DNA of 64,000 bases. It comes from Mucilaginibacter sabulilitoris (GTDB lineage: Bacteria > Bacteroidota > Bacteroidia > Sphingobacteriales > Sphingobacteriaceae). Of the stretch, positions 27,405 through 36,797 are shown one piece after another. The stretch lies in assembly GCF_034262375.1 (NCBI RefSeq), contig NZ_CP139558.1, positions 7,440,001 through 7,504,000 of the forward strand. Direction: 5' to 3'. Under the pieces are notes generated by a model. The model saw only the letters and a list, made by a program, of their open reading frames with translations. It searched no databases and was not told the origin of the DNA. How positions within the stretch are numbered: the first letter of the stretch is position 1; each line of letters starts with the position of its first letter. The position numbers and the translations under genes were made by a program.

Positions 27405-30200
27405 ATGAAAATCACATTTCTTGCAGTAATAATACTTTGTTTAAGTACTGTTTCGGTATTTGCGCAAAATAATTATTCAGTTAAGGGCTCGGTAGCCGAT
27501 ACCGCCTCCAACTCCCAGTTAACCAATACCACTATTATGGTTTTGGCCGCCAAAGATTCCATTCTTCAAAAATTCACAAGAGTAAACAATGGCACATTTT
27601 CTGTAAACAATTTAAAAAAGGGCAAGTTCATTTTGCTCGCAACCTATCCGGGTTATGCCGATTATGTGGAGCGCTTTACGCTTGATTCGGCGCATACCAG
27701 TCATGATTTTGGGCATATTAAAATGATCCTCAAGTCGCAGCTACTGGCCGAGGTTATTGTGAAAGCCAAAGTAGCCGCCGTTAAAATAAAAGGCGATACC
27801 ACTGAGTTTAACGCCGCGGCTTTTACCGTACAACCCAACGCAAAGGTAGAAGACCTGTTAAAGGAGCTACCCGGCATACAGGTTGATAAAGACGGCAAAA
27901 TTACCGCCCAGGGCCAAACCGTAAACAAGGTATTGGTTGATGGTGAGGAGTTTTTTGGCGATGACCCCACCCTGGTTACCAAAAACCTGCGTGCCGATAT
28001 GGTTGATAAGGTACAGCTTTATGATAAAAAAAGCGACCAGGCTTCCTTTACCGGAATTGATGACGGTGTAAAGGATAAAACCATCAACATTAAATTAAAG
28101 GAGGATAAAAAGAACGGTTATTTTGGTAAGGCAGACGCAGAAGGCGGTACCGATAAGTATTACCAAGAACAGCTGATGTTTAACCGTTTCAAGGGCAAGC
28201 AAAAATTCTCGGCCTATGGCACTATCGGTAACACCGGTAAAACGGGCTTGGGCTGGCAGGATAATTCAAAATACGGGAGTGCCGGCAACATGGAATTTAG
28301 TGATGATGGTGGAGTTTATTTTTATGGCGGTGGCGGCGATGATGGGCTCGACTCATTTAACGGCCAGTACAATGGGCAGGGTATACCGCTGGCCCGTTCC
28401 GGTGGTTTGCATTATGACACCAAATGGAACAGCGATAAAGAATCTATCAATACCAATTACAAAATAGGCTCACTGAATGTTGATGGTACACGGAATACGC
28501 AAACCCAAAATAACCTGCCGCAAACTTTCTTTAACAGCAACAGCGACCAGAATTTTCATAACCACATCTTCAGGCAAAAACTGGATGCTACTTATCAGCT
28601 TAAACCGGATACCTCATCAAACCTTAAAATAAGTATTGATGGTACCACCAAAAGCACCATTGCCGATAATGATTATAACACCACCAGTTTGCGTGCCGAT
28701 AGCACCATGCTCAATAGCAATAAAAGGAGCATCACCAACAGCGGTACCCAAAAAATATTAAATGCCAGTTTGTTTTATAATAAGAAATTCAGGAAAAAAG
28801 GACGCAGCTTTTCGGTAAGTATTAACGAGGCTTACAATGAAAATGAGAATAAAGGTTTCCTGAATTCGGAGATAGATTATTTCAACACTGCAGGTCAGCT
28901 GGATAGCATGCAAAAGATCGATCAGTATAAAACCGGCTTAAGCAAAAGCTCTATATTGAATACCAATATTACTTATTCGGAGCCGTTTACCAAATCATTT
29001 GCTGTTGTGTTAAATTATGGTCTTAACATCAACAACGGCCGATCAGACAGGCGCTCGTTCAATAAATCGGCCACGGGCCAATATGATGACCTGGATGAAA
29101 GCCTCAGCAATAATTTTAAACTCAATCAACTGTCAAACCAATTTGGCGCGGTTTTCAACTACAAAAAAAATAAAACCATCATCAACTTCGGCAGTAAGGT
29201 ATCAAACGTGAACTTTAAACAGATAGATGAGTTTACCAACAATACACTTACCCGTAACTTTGTTAACTGGTACCCGCAGGCCAGCTTTCAATATAAGTTT
29301 TCGCAGCAGCGGTCGTTTTCTGTATACTATAATGGTAATACCTCGCAGCCAAGTATAGACCAGATACAGCCTGTACGCGTAAACACCGACCCATTGAACA
29401 TTACACTGGGTAACCCCGACCTGAGGCCCTCATTTACCAACCGGATTAGCGCCTATTATAACTCTTATAAGGTGATCAGCGGCCAGTCTATATGGTTTGG
29501 TGGTTCCTACTCGCGTACCATTAATCCCATTGTAAATAATGTGACGACCGATTCTACCGGGGCAAGTACTTATCAATCGTCAAACCTTAAGGGCCATCAA
29601 ACCTCTAATATGAATTTTAATGGCAGCTTTAATCAAAAGATACCTAACGTTGATATTAATGCCGGTATTGGGGCTAGCATGAATGGCAGCAATTATTTTA
29701 ACCTTACCAACAACCAGCTGAACGAAACCAAGTCATTCACCTACGGCGCCAGTTTGCGGTTTTCAAAGTACAAGCAAAAGAAATATGATTTTTGGACAGG
29801 GGCGGGACCTACCTATACCATAAACTCTTCCTCGTTACAAAAAAACATCAATAATAATGGTCGCGGGTTTAATGCTTACGGAGGGTTTAACCTGTACCTG
29901 CCGGCCAAGTTCCAGATAGGTTCCGATGCCAACTACCAGTACAATGCTGCCACACAATCTTTTAATCAGGATTTCAGGCGTACCACTTTAAATGCCAGCA
30001 TTACCAAGTCTTTCATGAAAGATGAAAGCTTGAAATTATCGATATCAGGTAATGACCTGCTGAACCAGAATACCGGCTACAGCCGCACCGGATCGGCAAA
30101 TATCCTTACCCAGGAACGCTATACCACTATTAAAAGATACTTTATGCTTTCGCTTGTTTGGGACTTTAACCACATGGGCGGCGGCGCACCTAAAAAATAA
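27405..30200 (+). CDS. Outer-membrane beta-barrel protein, TonB-receptor-like (OMP_b-brl_3 type)
   Basis: A 931-residue protein from the ATG at 27405, giving the signal peptide MKITFLAVIILCLSTVSVFAQ. An in-frame TTG at 27384 would only add seven residues ahead of it. It contains a carboxypeptidase-regulatory-like sandwich (YSVKGSVADTASNSQLTNTT), a plug-like region (VEDLLKELPGIQVDKDGK, VNKVLVDGEEFFGDDPTLVT) and a long barrel ending in LVWDFNHMGGGAPKK. The Gly/Asp-rich segment around FYGGGGDDGLDSFNGQYNG is unusual. Such proteins are large outer-membrane barrels with TonB-receptor architecture and unknown cargo. The GLPGLI gene follows 5 bases later. Confidence 0.87.
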   Translation: MKITFLAVIILCLSTVSVFAQNNYSVKGSVADTASNSQLTNTTIMVLAAKDSILQKFTRVNNGTFSVNNLKKGKFILLATYPGYADYVERFTLDSAHTSHDFGHIKMILKSQLLAEVIVKAKVAAVKIKGDTTEFNAAAFTVQPNAKVEDLLKELPGIQVDKDGKITAQGQTVNKVLVDGEEFFGDDPTLVTKNLRADMVDKVQLYDKKSDQASFTGIDDGVKDKTINIKLKEDKKNGYFGKADAEGGTDKYYQEQLMFNRFKGKQKFSAYGTIGNTGKTGLGWQDNSKYGSAGNMEFSDDGGVYFYGGGGDDGLDSFNGQYNGQGIPLARSGGLHYDTKWNSDKESINTNYKIGSLNVDGTRNTQTQNNLPQTFFNSNSDQNFHNHIFRQKLDATYQLKPDTSSNLKISIDGTTKSTIADNDYNTTSLRADSTMLNSNKRSITNSGTQKILNASLFYNKKFRKKGRSFSVSINEAYNENENKGFLNSEIDYFNTAGQLDSMQKIDQYKTGLSKSSILNTNITYSEPFTKSFAVVLNYGLNINNGRSDRRSFNKSATGQYDDLDESLSNNFKLNQLSNQFGAVFNYKKNKTIINFGSKVSNVNFKQIDEFTNNTLTRNFVNWYPQASFQYKFSQQRSFSVYYNGNTSQPSIDQIQPVRVNTDPLNITLGNPDLRPSFTNRISAYYNSYKVISGQSIWFGGSYSRTINPIVNNVTTDSTGASTYQSSNLKGHQTSNMNFNGSFNQKIPNVDINAGIGASMNGSNYFNLTNNQLNETKSFTYGASLRFSKYKQKKYDFWTGAGPTYTINSSSLQKNINNNGRGFNAYGGFNLYLPAKFQIGSDANYQYNAATQSFNQDFRRTTLNASITKSFMKDESLKLSISGNDLLNQNTGYSRTGSANILTQERYTTIKRYFMLSLVWDFNHMGGGAPKK

Positions 30201-30205
30201 TCACC

Positions 30206-30976
30206 ATGAAATACACCATATTATTGGCCGTTGTGCTCCTGCTAAGCAGCAACTGCTTGTTTGCTCAAAACAAACATTTTACCCAACATGGTACCATCAT
30301 GTTTGACAAAACGATCAACATGTTCGCCCTGTTTGAAAAACAGATCACCAAGGATAATGAAAGCTTTTTGCGCCCGGCCCTTGATTCGTACAGAAAAAAT
30401 CAAAAGCAATTTAAGGTGCTGAAAAGCACACTTACTTTTGATAACAACAAAACCTTGTTTACGCCCATTGAACCGGAAAATCCATCAGGTGGCTTTTTCG
30501 ACACACCAATGGCCAACCAGGTAAATACCATTTTTTCTGATTTAACAGCCGGCTCAGTTATAGATCAGAAAAAGGTTTTTGAGGAAACCTTTTTAGTGAA
30601 GGACAGCACCCGCAAAATAAACTGGAAGCTTACCGGCGAAACGCGCGAGATTGCCGGTTATACCTGCCGCCGGGCCAATGCGCTTATCCTTGATTCTATT
30701 TATGTGGTAGCTTTTTATACCGAAGAAATACCGGTAACCGGCGGCCCCGAACTATTTAACGGCCTGCCGGGTATGATACTGGGCGTAGCCCTACCCCATG
30801 AAAATGTTACCTGGTTTGCCACCAAGGTAACCGACGCGCCGGTTGAAGAAAAAGCGTTAACCCCACCTAAAAAAGGCAAGGCGGTAAACAACAAATCGCT
30901 GATGGCCACGCTGACATCAGTAATGAAAAACTGGGGCGAATACGCGCCAAAATATCTTAAGGCCTTTGCGCTTTAG
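30206..30976 (+). CDS. GLPGLI family protein
   Basis: A 256-residue exported protein (signal peptide ends near CLFAQ). The middle shows KINWKLTGETREIAGYTCRR and the family motif as NGLPGMILGVALP, followed by FATKVTD. GLPGLI proteins occur only in Bacteroidota, typically directly beside TonB-receptor-like barrels as here. Function is unknown; a periplasmic partner of the barrel is plausible. The gene is followed by a strong terminator. Confidence 0.88.
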   Translation: MKYTILLAVVLLLSSNCLFAQNKHFTQHGTIMFDKTINMFALFEKQITKDNESFLRPALDSYRKNQKQFKVLKSTLTFDNNKTLFTPIEPENPSGGFFDTPMANQVNTIFSDLTAGSVIDQKKVFEETFLVKDSTRKINWKLTGETREIAGYTCRRANALILDSIYVVAFYTEEIPVTGGPELFNGLPGMILGVALPHENVTWFATKVTDAPVEEKALTPPKKGKAVNNKSLMATLTSVMKNWGEYAPKYLKAFAL

Positions 30977-31015
30977 CTATCCCTCTCTGCAACCAACCTG
31001 AGCATTATACAAACC

Positions 31016-31047
31016 AAAAGCCATACACTTCATTGTGTATGGCTTTT
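31016..31047. terminator. Bidirectional rho-independent terminator
   Basis: A 13-base perfect stem (AAAAGCCATACAC with its complement) and a 6-base loop. The A-run and T-run on either side serve both the GLPGLI gene (+) and the SDR gene (-). Confidence 0.88.
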
Positions 31048-31085
31048 AACTTTATGGATATGTAAGATATTTACTCCGTCATCAA

Positions 31086-31874
31086 TCAGGCATTAGCCAA
31101 CGCCCTGTCCAGGTGCACGTAGCCGCCATCTACATAAATCAGTTGCCCTGTAGTGTGGCTTGATCTTGGTGAAAGCAGGAAAGCAGTAGTATTGGCTATT
31201 TCCTCGGCTGTGGTCATGCGGTTGCCCAGAGGTATTTTTGATTCAATCTCTTTTAATTTACCTTCAGGATCTGATAATGTTTTTATCCAGTTGGCGTAAA
31301 GCGGTGTCCAGCATTCGGCTACCACAATGGCATTTACACGCACGCCGTATTTCAGTAGTTCCACCGCCCATTCGCGGGTTAAAGCATTACGCCCGCCGTT
31401 TGATGCTGCGTAGCCGGAAGTGTGTCCCTGCCCGGTATCTGCGGTCTTTGAGGTGATATTGAGTATAGCGCCTTGGGTTTTTTTAAGCTCTGGTAAAGCA
31501 TGGTGTGCCATCAGGTAATAATGCACCACATTTTTATGTAATGATGCCATAAAACCTTCATAGTCGCCGCTCTCCAGGCCTACGCCATCATTTACGCCGG
31601 CGTTATTCACCAATCCGTCAATACGGCCAAACTGGGCAACAACGGCCTTGATAGCGTTTTCGCTTGCTTTTGGGTCGGTCAATTCGGCTACCACCTGGAA
31701 AGCTTTTCCACCTTCGGCCTCAACTGCATGTACTACTTTCAGGTTATCGGCTTCGCCCCGGCCTATAATAACCGGTATGGCGCCCTCTTTTGCCAGTACT
31801 TTCACAATCCCTTCGCCAATGCCTTTTGCACCGCCTGTTACTATAATTACCTTATCGGTGAGTTCTAAATTCAT
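31086..31874 (-). CDS. SDR-family dehydrogenase, probable L-fucose/D-arabinose 1-dehydrogenase
   Basis: A 262-residue Rossmann enzyme with the cofactor motif TGGAKGIG (13-20), NNAG (90-93), catalytic Ser142 (NITSK) and Tyr155, and the C-terminal TTGQLIYVDGGY. The YxxxK motif is broken: the sequence reads YAASN, placing Asn159 where the catalytic Lys belongs (codon AAC, unambiguous). The surrounding GRNALTREWAVEL is otherwise conserved-looking. Being last in an operon with a FucP-like permease and an FAH-type enzyme, it likely oxidises L-fucose, D-arabinose or a derived 3-deoxy acid. Whether the Asn form is active is unknown. Confidence 0.8.
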   Translation of the reverse strand: MNLELTDKVIIVTGGAKGIGEGIVKVLAKEGAIPVIIGRGEADNLKVVHAVEAEGGKAFQVVAELTDPKASENAIKAVVAQFGRIDGLVNNAGVNDGVGLESGDYEGFMASLHKNVVHYYLMAHHALPELKKTQGAILNITSKTADTGQGHTSGYAASNGGRNALTREWAVELLKYGVRVNAIVVAECWTPLYANWIKTLSDPEGKLKEIESKIPLGNRMTTAEEIANTTAFLLSPRSSHTTGQLIYVDGGYVHLDRALANA

Positions 31875-31903
31875 GATTATATATTATAATTATTCAATAC
31901 TTA

Positions 31904-33181
31904 TTAATGGGAAACAGATAGCTTCACCTCTTTTACTTTTAAATTTCTTATCGCAAAATAAAACACAAACAAAAAGCAGGCAGCCGGTACCAGGTAAGCG
32001 ATCTGTATGTTGGTCATGTCTGACAAGCGCCCCATGATCGGCGGAAAAACGGCCCCACCCACAATGGCCATGATCACCAGCGACGAACCTTCTTTTGTTT
32101 TGCCGCCCAAACCACGAATGGCCAATGAGAAAATTGTTGGGAACATGATTGACATAAAAAACTCAACCCCTATTAATGCAAATACCGGGAATTTGCCATG
32201 CAGAAAAACCGATAATACAATTAATGCTACATTAGTAATACCAAAAATAGCCAGCAGTTTTACAGGGTTAATAAATGTCATTAAGAAAGTACCGATTGCC
32301 CGGCCCGCCAAAAACGCGAGCATGGCGGCTGCTAAATAATTCGCAGCTAATTTTTCGTCCATACCGGCTACCCGTTCCGAAAAACGAATAAAGAAACTAC
32401 CTACACAAGCCTGTGCGCCTACATAAAAAAACTGTGCTATTACGCCTGCCCTTAAATTTTTCTCTTTAAAAAGAGAGCCCATTCTTTGAAAAATAGATAA
32501 GCTTTCATGGTGTTCCATGCCTTCGCCTTCTTCAACAATTACCGGCAAATGGGTACGATACACCAATGCGGCCACTATGAGTACGCCAATACCAATAATA
32601 ATAAATGGTGTTTGTACAGACGATGCCTCTTTAAGCAGGTAAGTATTCAGCTGGTCGGGCGACATGGCAGCCTCTTGAGCCGTAGTTAATGTTTTGCCCG
32701 ATAAAATAACCATACCACCAACAAGCGGCGCCAAAGCTGCTGCCAGCCCATTAAATGATTGCGCAAAGTTTATACGCTGTGTTGCCCCCTCCGGATCGCC
32801 AATTACGGTGATATAGGGATTGGCGGCGGTCTCCAAAAACGCAGCTCCCGAAAATATGATAAACAACGCGCCCAGGAAAAACGCGTAATTCCTTACTATT
32901 GATGCCGGATAAAACAAAAATGCGCCTACAGAAAAAAGTATGAGCCCTAATAATATCCCACCCTTGTATCCGTAGCGTTTCATGAACTGGGCAGCGGGTA
33001 TTGGTAACAGGAAATAAGCAAAATAAGATGCGGAATCTACCAGTGATGATTGCAGATCGCTCAGCTGACAAGCTTTTTTTAGGTGCGGGATAAGAATGGG
33101 ATTAAGGTTTAAAGCAAACCCCCATATAAAAAACAGGGAAGTGATGAGGGCTACTGCAAACAGATCTTTATTTTTTGACAT
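31904..33181 (-). CDS. fucP: FucP-type L-fucose:H+ symporter (MFS)
   Basis: A 425-residue MFS protein with 12 predicted helices. FFIWGFALNLNPILIPHLKK (helix 1), AYFLLPIPAAQFMKRYGYKG, the ETAANPYITVIG segment and FFYVGAQACVGSFFIRF are characteristic of FucP. FucP imports L-fucose with protons and in E. coli also carries D-arabinose and L-galactose. It is located between the DUF6786 gene (39 bases) and the SDR gene (29 bases) in a single transcription unit. Confidence 0.9.
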   Translation of the reverse strand: MSKNKDLFAVALITSLFFIWGFALNLNPILIPHLKKACQLSDLQSSLVDSASYFAYFLLPIPAAQFMKRYGYKGGILLGLILFSVGAFLFYPASIVRNYAFFLGALFIIFSGAAFLETAANPYITVIGDPEGATQRINFAQSFNGLAAALAPLVGGMVILSGKTLTTAQEAAMSPDQLNTYLLKEASSVQTPFIIIGIGVLIVAALVYRTHLPVIVEEGEGMEHHESLSIFQRMGSLFKEKNLRAGVIAQFFYVGAQACVGSFFIRFSERVAGMDEKLAANYLAAAMLAFLAGRAIGTFLMTFINPVKLLAIFGITNVALIVLSVFLHGKFPVFALIGVEFFMSIMFPTIFSLAIRGLGGKTKEGSSLVIMAIVGGAVFPPIMGRLSDMTNIQIAYLVPAACFLFVFYFAIRNLKVKEVKLSVSH

Positions 33182-33220
33182 TGGGCAATTGTAATTGGTT
33201 TATAATTAGGTATAAATAGT

Positions 33221-34441
33221 TTATTTAAATGTTGTGGTAATATCGTTTATGGAAATGCCCAGGGTTTTAAGTGCTATTTTGTTCAGCGTATCCTTATCGC
33301 CGGTAAAATGAAACACACTGTGTTTGTGCGCTAAGCTTTCGCCGGGTTTTAAAAACGCAGCCGGTGATACGCTTTCAATTTCGTAAAAGGGCCCCATCTG
33401 ACTGCCATTGGCCAATGGCCCATCGTTATAGGCGTTAACCGCATCGCCGGTAAATGGCTCGGTATCAGGTTTCCATTCCTGGTTTAAATAATCGGCTTTG
33501 CTATTCAGGTCGAAAAGGGTAATGGTTAATACCTGATTAGCATCATCGTAACTGCCTGTCATATTTTTTGCACGGTTTGGCGGAATACCCAGCTTACCGC
33601 GCGATTTTCCATCGGCCTTAAATAATAGTACACCGTTTTTATAGGCTATCCTGTCCTTAGCTATTTCCCCGAAATAATTTGTAGTGGCTATTTTTCCGGT
33701 AGCTTTATCCTGGTAAGGTACTACAATTACTGTTTTTGGTGATGGTGTAAACATATCCAGGCTCCATAAACATGGTGCGCCGCTAACCTTATCCCATACC
33801 GTGTTACCGCTGTTAATAATAGTATTGGTAGTGCTAAAGCCTACAGATTTTACGGTGCTGCCCGCGTCATCAATGCCCAGCAACTGTTTAATGTCGGCCG
33901 GTTCCAGTATTTCAATATCACGCTGTAGCTTGATGTTTAACGTTGTACCCGCGTAGTTTTGCATTTGGGTACTTTTTGTTAAGCTGGCTTTTTTCCCGGT
34001 TGATGATGTCAAACTCCAGCTTTCGTTATCAATGGCGGGCGGGGTGTGCCAGTTATCAAATTCCATTTTGGTGCCAGGTTTAAAAAACAGCGAAAACCTG
34101 CCACCTTCGGGCCCAAGCCACAGGCGGTCTTCGCCACCATAGGCGTTCATGTGGGCATCCAGCTCTTTGGCATCAAAGGTTTTGTAATTTATCCAGCCAA
34201 AACTTTTACCGCCCAGCCCATCGGCTGTTGAGGTAAACACCTTGGCCTGGTATTTTGGTGAAACTATAACCTGACCATTACCATCGCTACTTGTTAAAAC
34301 AATAACACTGTCCTTCTTCTTTAAAAATTCCAGATCGTGCCCGAACGTGCCTTCGGCAGTGGCGGGGGCCGTCTTGGTATCACATGCGTTTAAACCGGTC
34401 ATCAATAAAGCAAAAAATAAAAGGTTAACAGTTCTTCTCAT
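33221..34441 (-). CDS. DUF6786-type lipoprotein of the sugar-acid operon
   Basis: A 406-residue lipoprotein (lipobox TGLNAC, Cys20). The body is a large beta-rich domain with FGWINYKTF, YGGEDRLWLGPEGGRFSLFF and NDGPLANGSQMGPFYEIES, matching what I recall as DUF6786. The fold looks related to aldose epimerase/galactose-mutarotase-like sandwiches; that relation is an inference from the GGEDRLWLGPEGG style. In the operon it follows the FAH gene by 7 bases. A periplasmic mutarotase- or lactonase-like role is plausible but unproven. Confidence 0.7.
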   Translation of the reverse strand: MRRTVNLLFFALLMTGLNACDTKTAPATAEGTFGHDLEFLKKKDSVIVLTSSDGNGQVIVSPKYQAKVFTSTADGLGGKSFGWINYKTFDAKELDAHMNAYGGEDRLWLGPEGGRFSLFFKPGTKMEFDNWHTPPAIDNESWSLTSSTGKKASLTKSTQMQNYAGTTLNIKLQRDIEILEPADIKQLLGIDDAGSTVKSVGFSTTNTIINSGNTVWDKVSGAPCLWSLDMFTPSPKTVIVVPYQDKATGKIATTNYFGEIAKDRIAYKNGVLLFKADGKSRGKLGIPPNRAKNMTGSYDDANQVLTITLFDLNSKADYLNQEWKPDTEPFTGDAVNAYNDGPLANGSQMGPFYEIESVSPAAFLKPGESLAHKHSVFHFTGDKDTLNKIALKTLGISINDITTTFK

Positions 34442-34448
34442 ACCATCA

Positions 34449-35306
34449 TTATTTATGTTTTGGATTCAGCGCGATGGTATTGACCAATGTGCCAATGCCG
34501 TCGATAGAGATCTCTGCAACATCACCCGGCTGCAGGGTAAAGGTAGGCGGTGGTACTAAACAGGTACCTGTCATTAAAAAGCACCCGGCAGGAAAATCAC
34601 ATTCACGATATAAATAACCGGCCAGTTCGGTTAAAGAACGTTTCATGCGCGATATGGTGGTTGCATCCTCGTAAACAGCAACACCATCGCGTTTAATGGT
34701 CATTCTTATAGCCGACTCTAAAGCTATAGGCTCCGGTGTTACCAACAGGCACGGCCCCAGCGCGGCGCTCTTTTCATATATTTTTGCCTGCGGCAGATAC
34801 AGGGCATTTTCGCCTTCAATGCTCCGCGAGCTCATGTCATTACCTATGGTATAACCCTGAATACTGCCTTTTGAATTGATAAAAAGGGTTAGCTCGGGCT
34901 CGGGCACATCCCATTCCGAATCTTTACGGATATAAACTTCCGCACCATGACCGGCTACCCTTTGCGCCGTGGCTTTAAAAAACAATTCAGGACGGGGAGC
35001 ATCGTATACCCTGTCATACAAACTTGCACCGCCAGAAGTTTCTGATTCTTCCATACGGGCATCACGACTTTTAAGATAGGTTACACCAGCGGCCCATACT
35101 TCCTGGCTGCCTATCGGGGGCGATATTTGTCCGTTTAAATATTCACTTTTTACCGCATTGTCTATGGGTGTGGTATCGGTAGATATGGCTTGCAGATAGC
35201 CCGCCAGGTCATCACGATTGATGAGGCTGTCCCATTCATCGTCAATAATATAAGCAGCATTATGATGTTCCAGCAAAATGCCTTTAGCTATTTTATATAA
35301 TTTCAT
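34449..35306 (-). CDS. FAH-family hydrolase/dehydratase of sugar-acid catabolism
   Basis: A 285-residue protein of the fumarylacetoacetate-hydrolase superfamily. The motifs GVTYLKSRDARMEES (about 73-87), the metal-binding EPELTLFI and TIGNDMSSRSIEGENALYLP, with C-terminal LVTPEPI and GDVAEISIDGIG, match the branch containing 2-keto-3-deoxy-D-arabinonate dehydratase and 2,4-diketo-3-deoxy-L-fuconate hydrolase. Either reaction would act downstream of the SDR dehydrogenase. No signal peptide is seen, so it is cytoplasmic. Confidence 0.85.
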   Translation of the reverse strand: MKLYKIAKGILLEHHNAAYIIDDEWDSLINRDDLAGYLQAISTDTTPIDNAVKSEYLNGQISPPIGSQEVWAAGVTYLKSRDARMEESETSGGASLYDRVYDAPRPELFFKATAQRVAGHGAEVYIRKDSEWDVPEPELTLFINSKGSIQGYTIGNDMSSRSIEGENALYLPQAKIYEKSAALGPCLLVTPEPIALESAIRMTIKRDGVAVYEDATTISRMKRSLTELAGYLYRECDFPAGCFLMTGTCLVPPPTFTLQPGDVAEISIDGIGTLVNTIALNPKHK

Positions 35307-35327
35307 CAGGTAGATATATGTTCAAGA

Positions 35328-36500
35328 TTAATTAACTTCCAATTCGTCTTTTGAGGGTAGTTTGGGGAAAGGGCCATGCTCGCCGGTTTGGTACCAGAAC
35401 ACGGTTGAGGCCAAATCGTCCTGCAGGGGCATATATCGCCCGCCACTGCGCCAGCCCAGCGCCTGTATGGTAACCTTTAAACTTTTTTCAAACCGGATAG
35501 GGTCGGCAATATGCCAGCGGTATAATCCAAAGCGTTGTGCAATATTATAATGGCCATCGCCGCGTATAACCTGGTGCAAACCGCTGTATGGGCTGCAAAA
35601 TTCGGTATATTCTGTTTTCTCTTCCTCTTTACCATTGGCGTCTTTATGATGGGTATCAAAATCATATGATCCGCAGAAGTAATCCTCCGTGCCGGTACCA
35701 TTTATGGTAGGGAACTTGGTATCGCCGTCCATAAAAAACTTGATCTCTCCTTCGCCCCACCAGCCGTTTTTGTTGGATCCGTAGGCCAGGTAAGTGCCCA
35801 CGTACTGACCTTTGCCTTTAATGCTATCAACCAACACAAAATCTTTTTTGTAAGGCAATGGGTTTACCCTCCTGAACTGGGCGTGAAAATAAGCGGCATC
35901 ATCGGGCACCTGGGTTAGCGTATAATCAACCTGGTAATACAATACCATATCCTTGTCGTCAATATTTTCCATAGTGATTCGGCATTTTTTGCGGAAAGGC
36001 ATTGGCCAGTAACAATTAAAGGCGCTGCCGGGGTTAACCGCAACAGCCAGCGACTGCAGGGGCGCGTATTTACCCCAGCCCATACAAAAAAAGTCGCCCA
36101 CAGGCACTTCAACAGATGGGGTAGTTTCATTGTCCCAGTAAAAGCGGAGTATGGAGTAACGCCAGTTGCCGGTAGGCGTCATCCAGATATGCTGAATAGC
36201 GCCCGATCCATCAATTTCGGCAATAGTAAAAGTGGTATGTTTTTTTATAATTACGCTCGGGCTTACCTTCCAGGTTTGTCCAAGATCGCGGGATGCATTT
36301 AAACCGGTACCTTCGGTAGCCATTCCGCCTTTTCCTTTTTCGCCTGTAAAATTTTCAGGACTTATCGACCGGGTTTTGGCATCAGACACCCTGTAAATAT
36401 TACCCAGGTTAACATCTAATCCGTTAAATTTTTGCTGCGCCAGGGCAGGTGATGTTGCAAGAACAAACATCCAGATTACTAAAGCATAATTCTTCATCAT
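35328..36500 (-). CDS. DUF2961/GH172 family glycosidase, secreted
   Basis: I place the start at the ATGATG near 36500 because it gives a clean signal peptide (MMKNYALVIWMFVLATSPALAQ). An upstream in-frame ATG at 36557 would put 19 charged or mixed residues ahead of it. The body contains GSGAIQHIWMTP, DFFCMGWGKYAPLQSLAV, HAQFRRVNPLPYK, WWGEGEIKFFMDGD and TGTEDYFCGSYDF, the conserved DUF2961 blocks. The Glu residues of the last two blocks correspond to the likely catalytic pair of GH172. GH172 members act on alpha-D-fructofuranose and D-arabinofuranose linkages. As first gene of the operon it would release the sugar then imported and oxidised. Confidence 0.85.
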   Translation of the reverse strand: MMKNYALVIWMFVLATSPALAQQKFNGLDVNLGNIYRVSDAKTRSISPENFTGEKGKGGMATEGTGLNASRDLGQTWKVSPSVIIKKHTTFTIAEIDGSGAIQHIWMTPTGNWRYSILRFYWDNETTPSVEVPVGDFFCMGWGKYAPLQSLAVAVNPGSAFNCYWPMPFRKKCRITMENIDDKDMVLYYQVDYTLTQVPDDAAYFHAQFRRVNPLPYKKDFVLVDSIKGKGQYVGTYLAYGSNKNGWWGEGEIKFFMDGDTKFPTINGTGTEDYFCGSYDFDTHHKDANGKEEEKTEYTEFCSPYSGLHQVIRGDGHYNIAQRFGLYRWHIADPIRFEKSLKVTIQALGWRSGGRYMPLQDDLASTVFWYQTGEHGPFPKLPSKDELEVN

Positions 36501-36797
36501 AAGGTTATCTATTAATAATTTAAGCATGTATTTATTGGGAATACATACCAGGTTCATAATACTTGCAAATCACTACGGCTTCAGACCTTAGGCATTCACA
36601 ATCATATCAATAATTTTCAATTTATAAATCCTGCTAAATAAGCATAACATTACCTCTATTTTGGCATATTGTATTAAAAAAAGGTTGATTAAATGGTTAT
36701 AAAAGCTAATTTACATTTTATTAAAAAAGAAACATGGTTAAAACAGAATAATTGAAAATAGCTGCTTTTATCCGGCAAATAAGATCCATTTTTGTGT

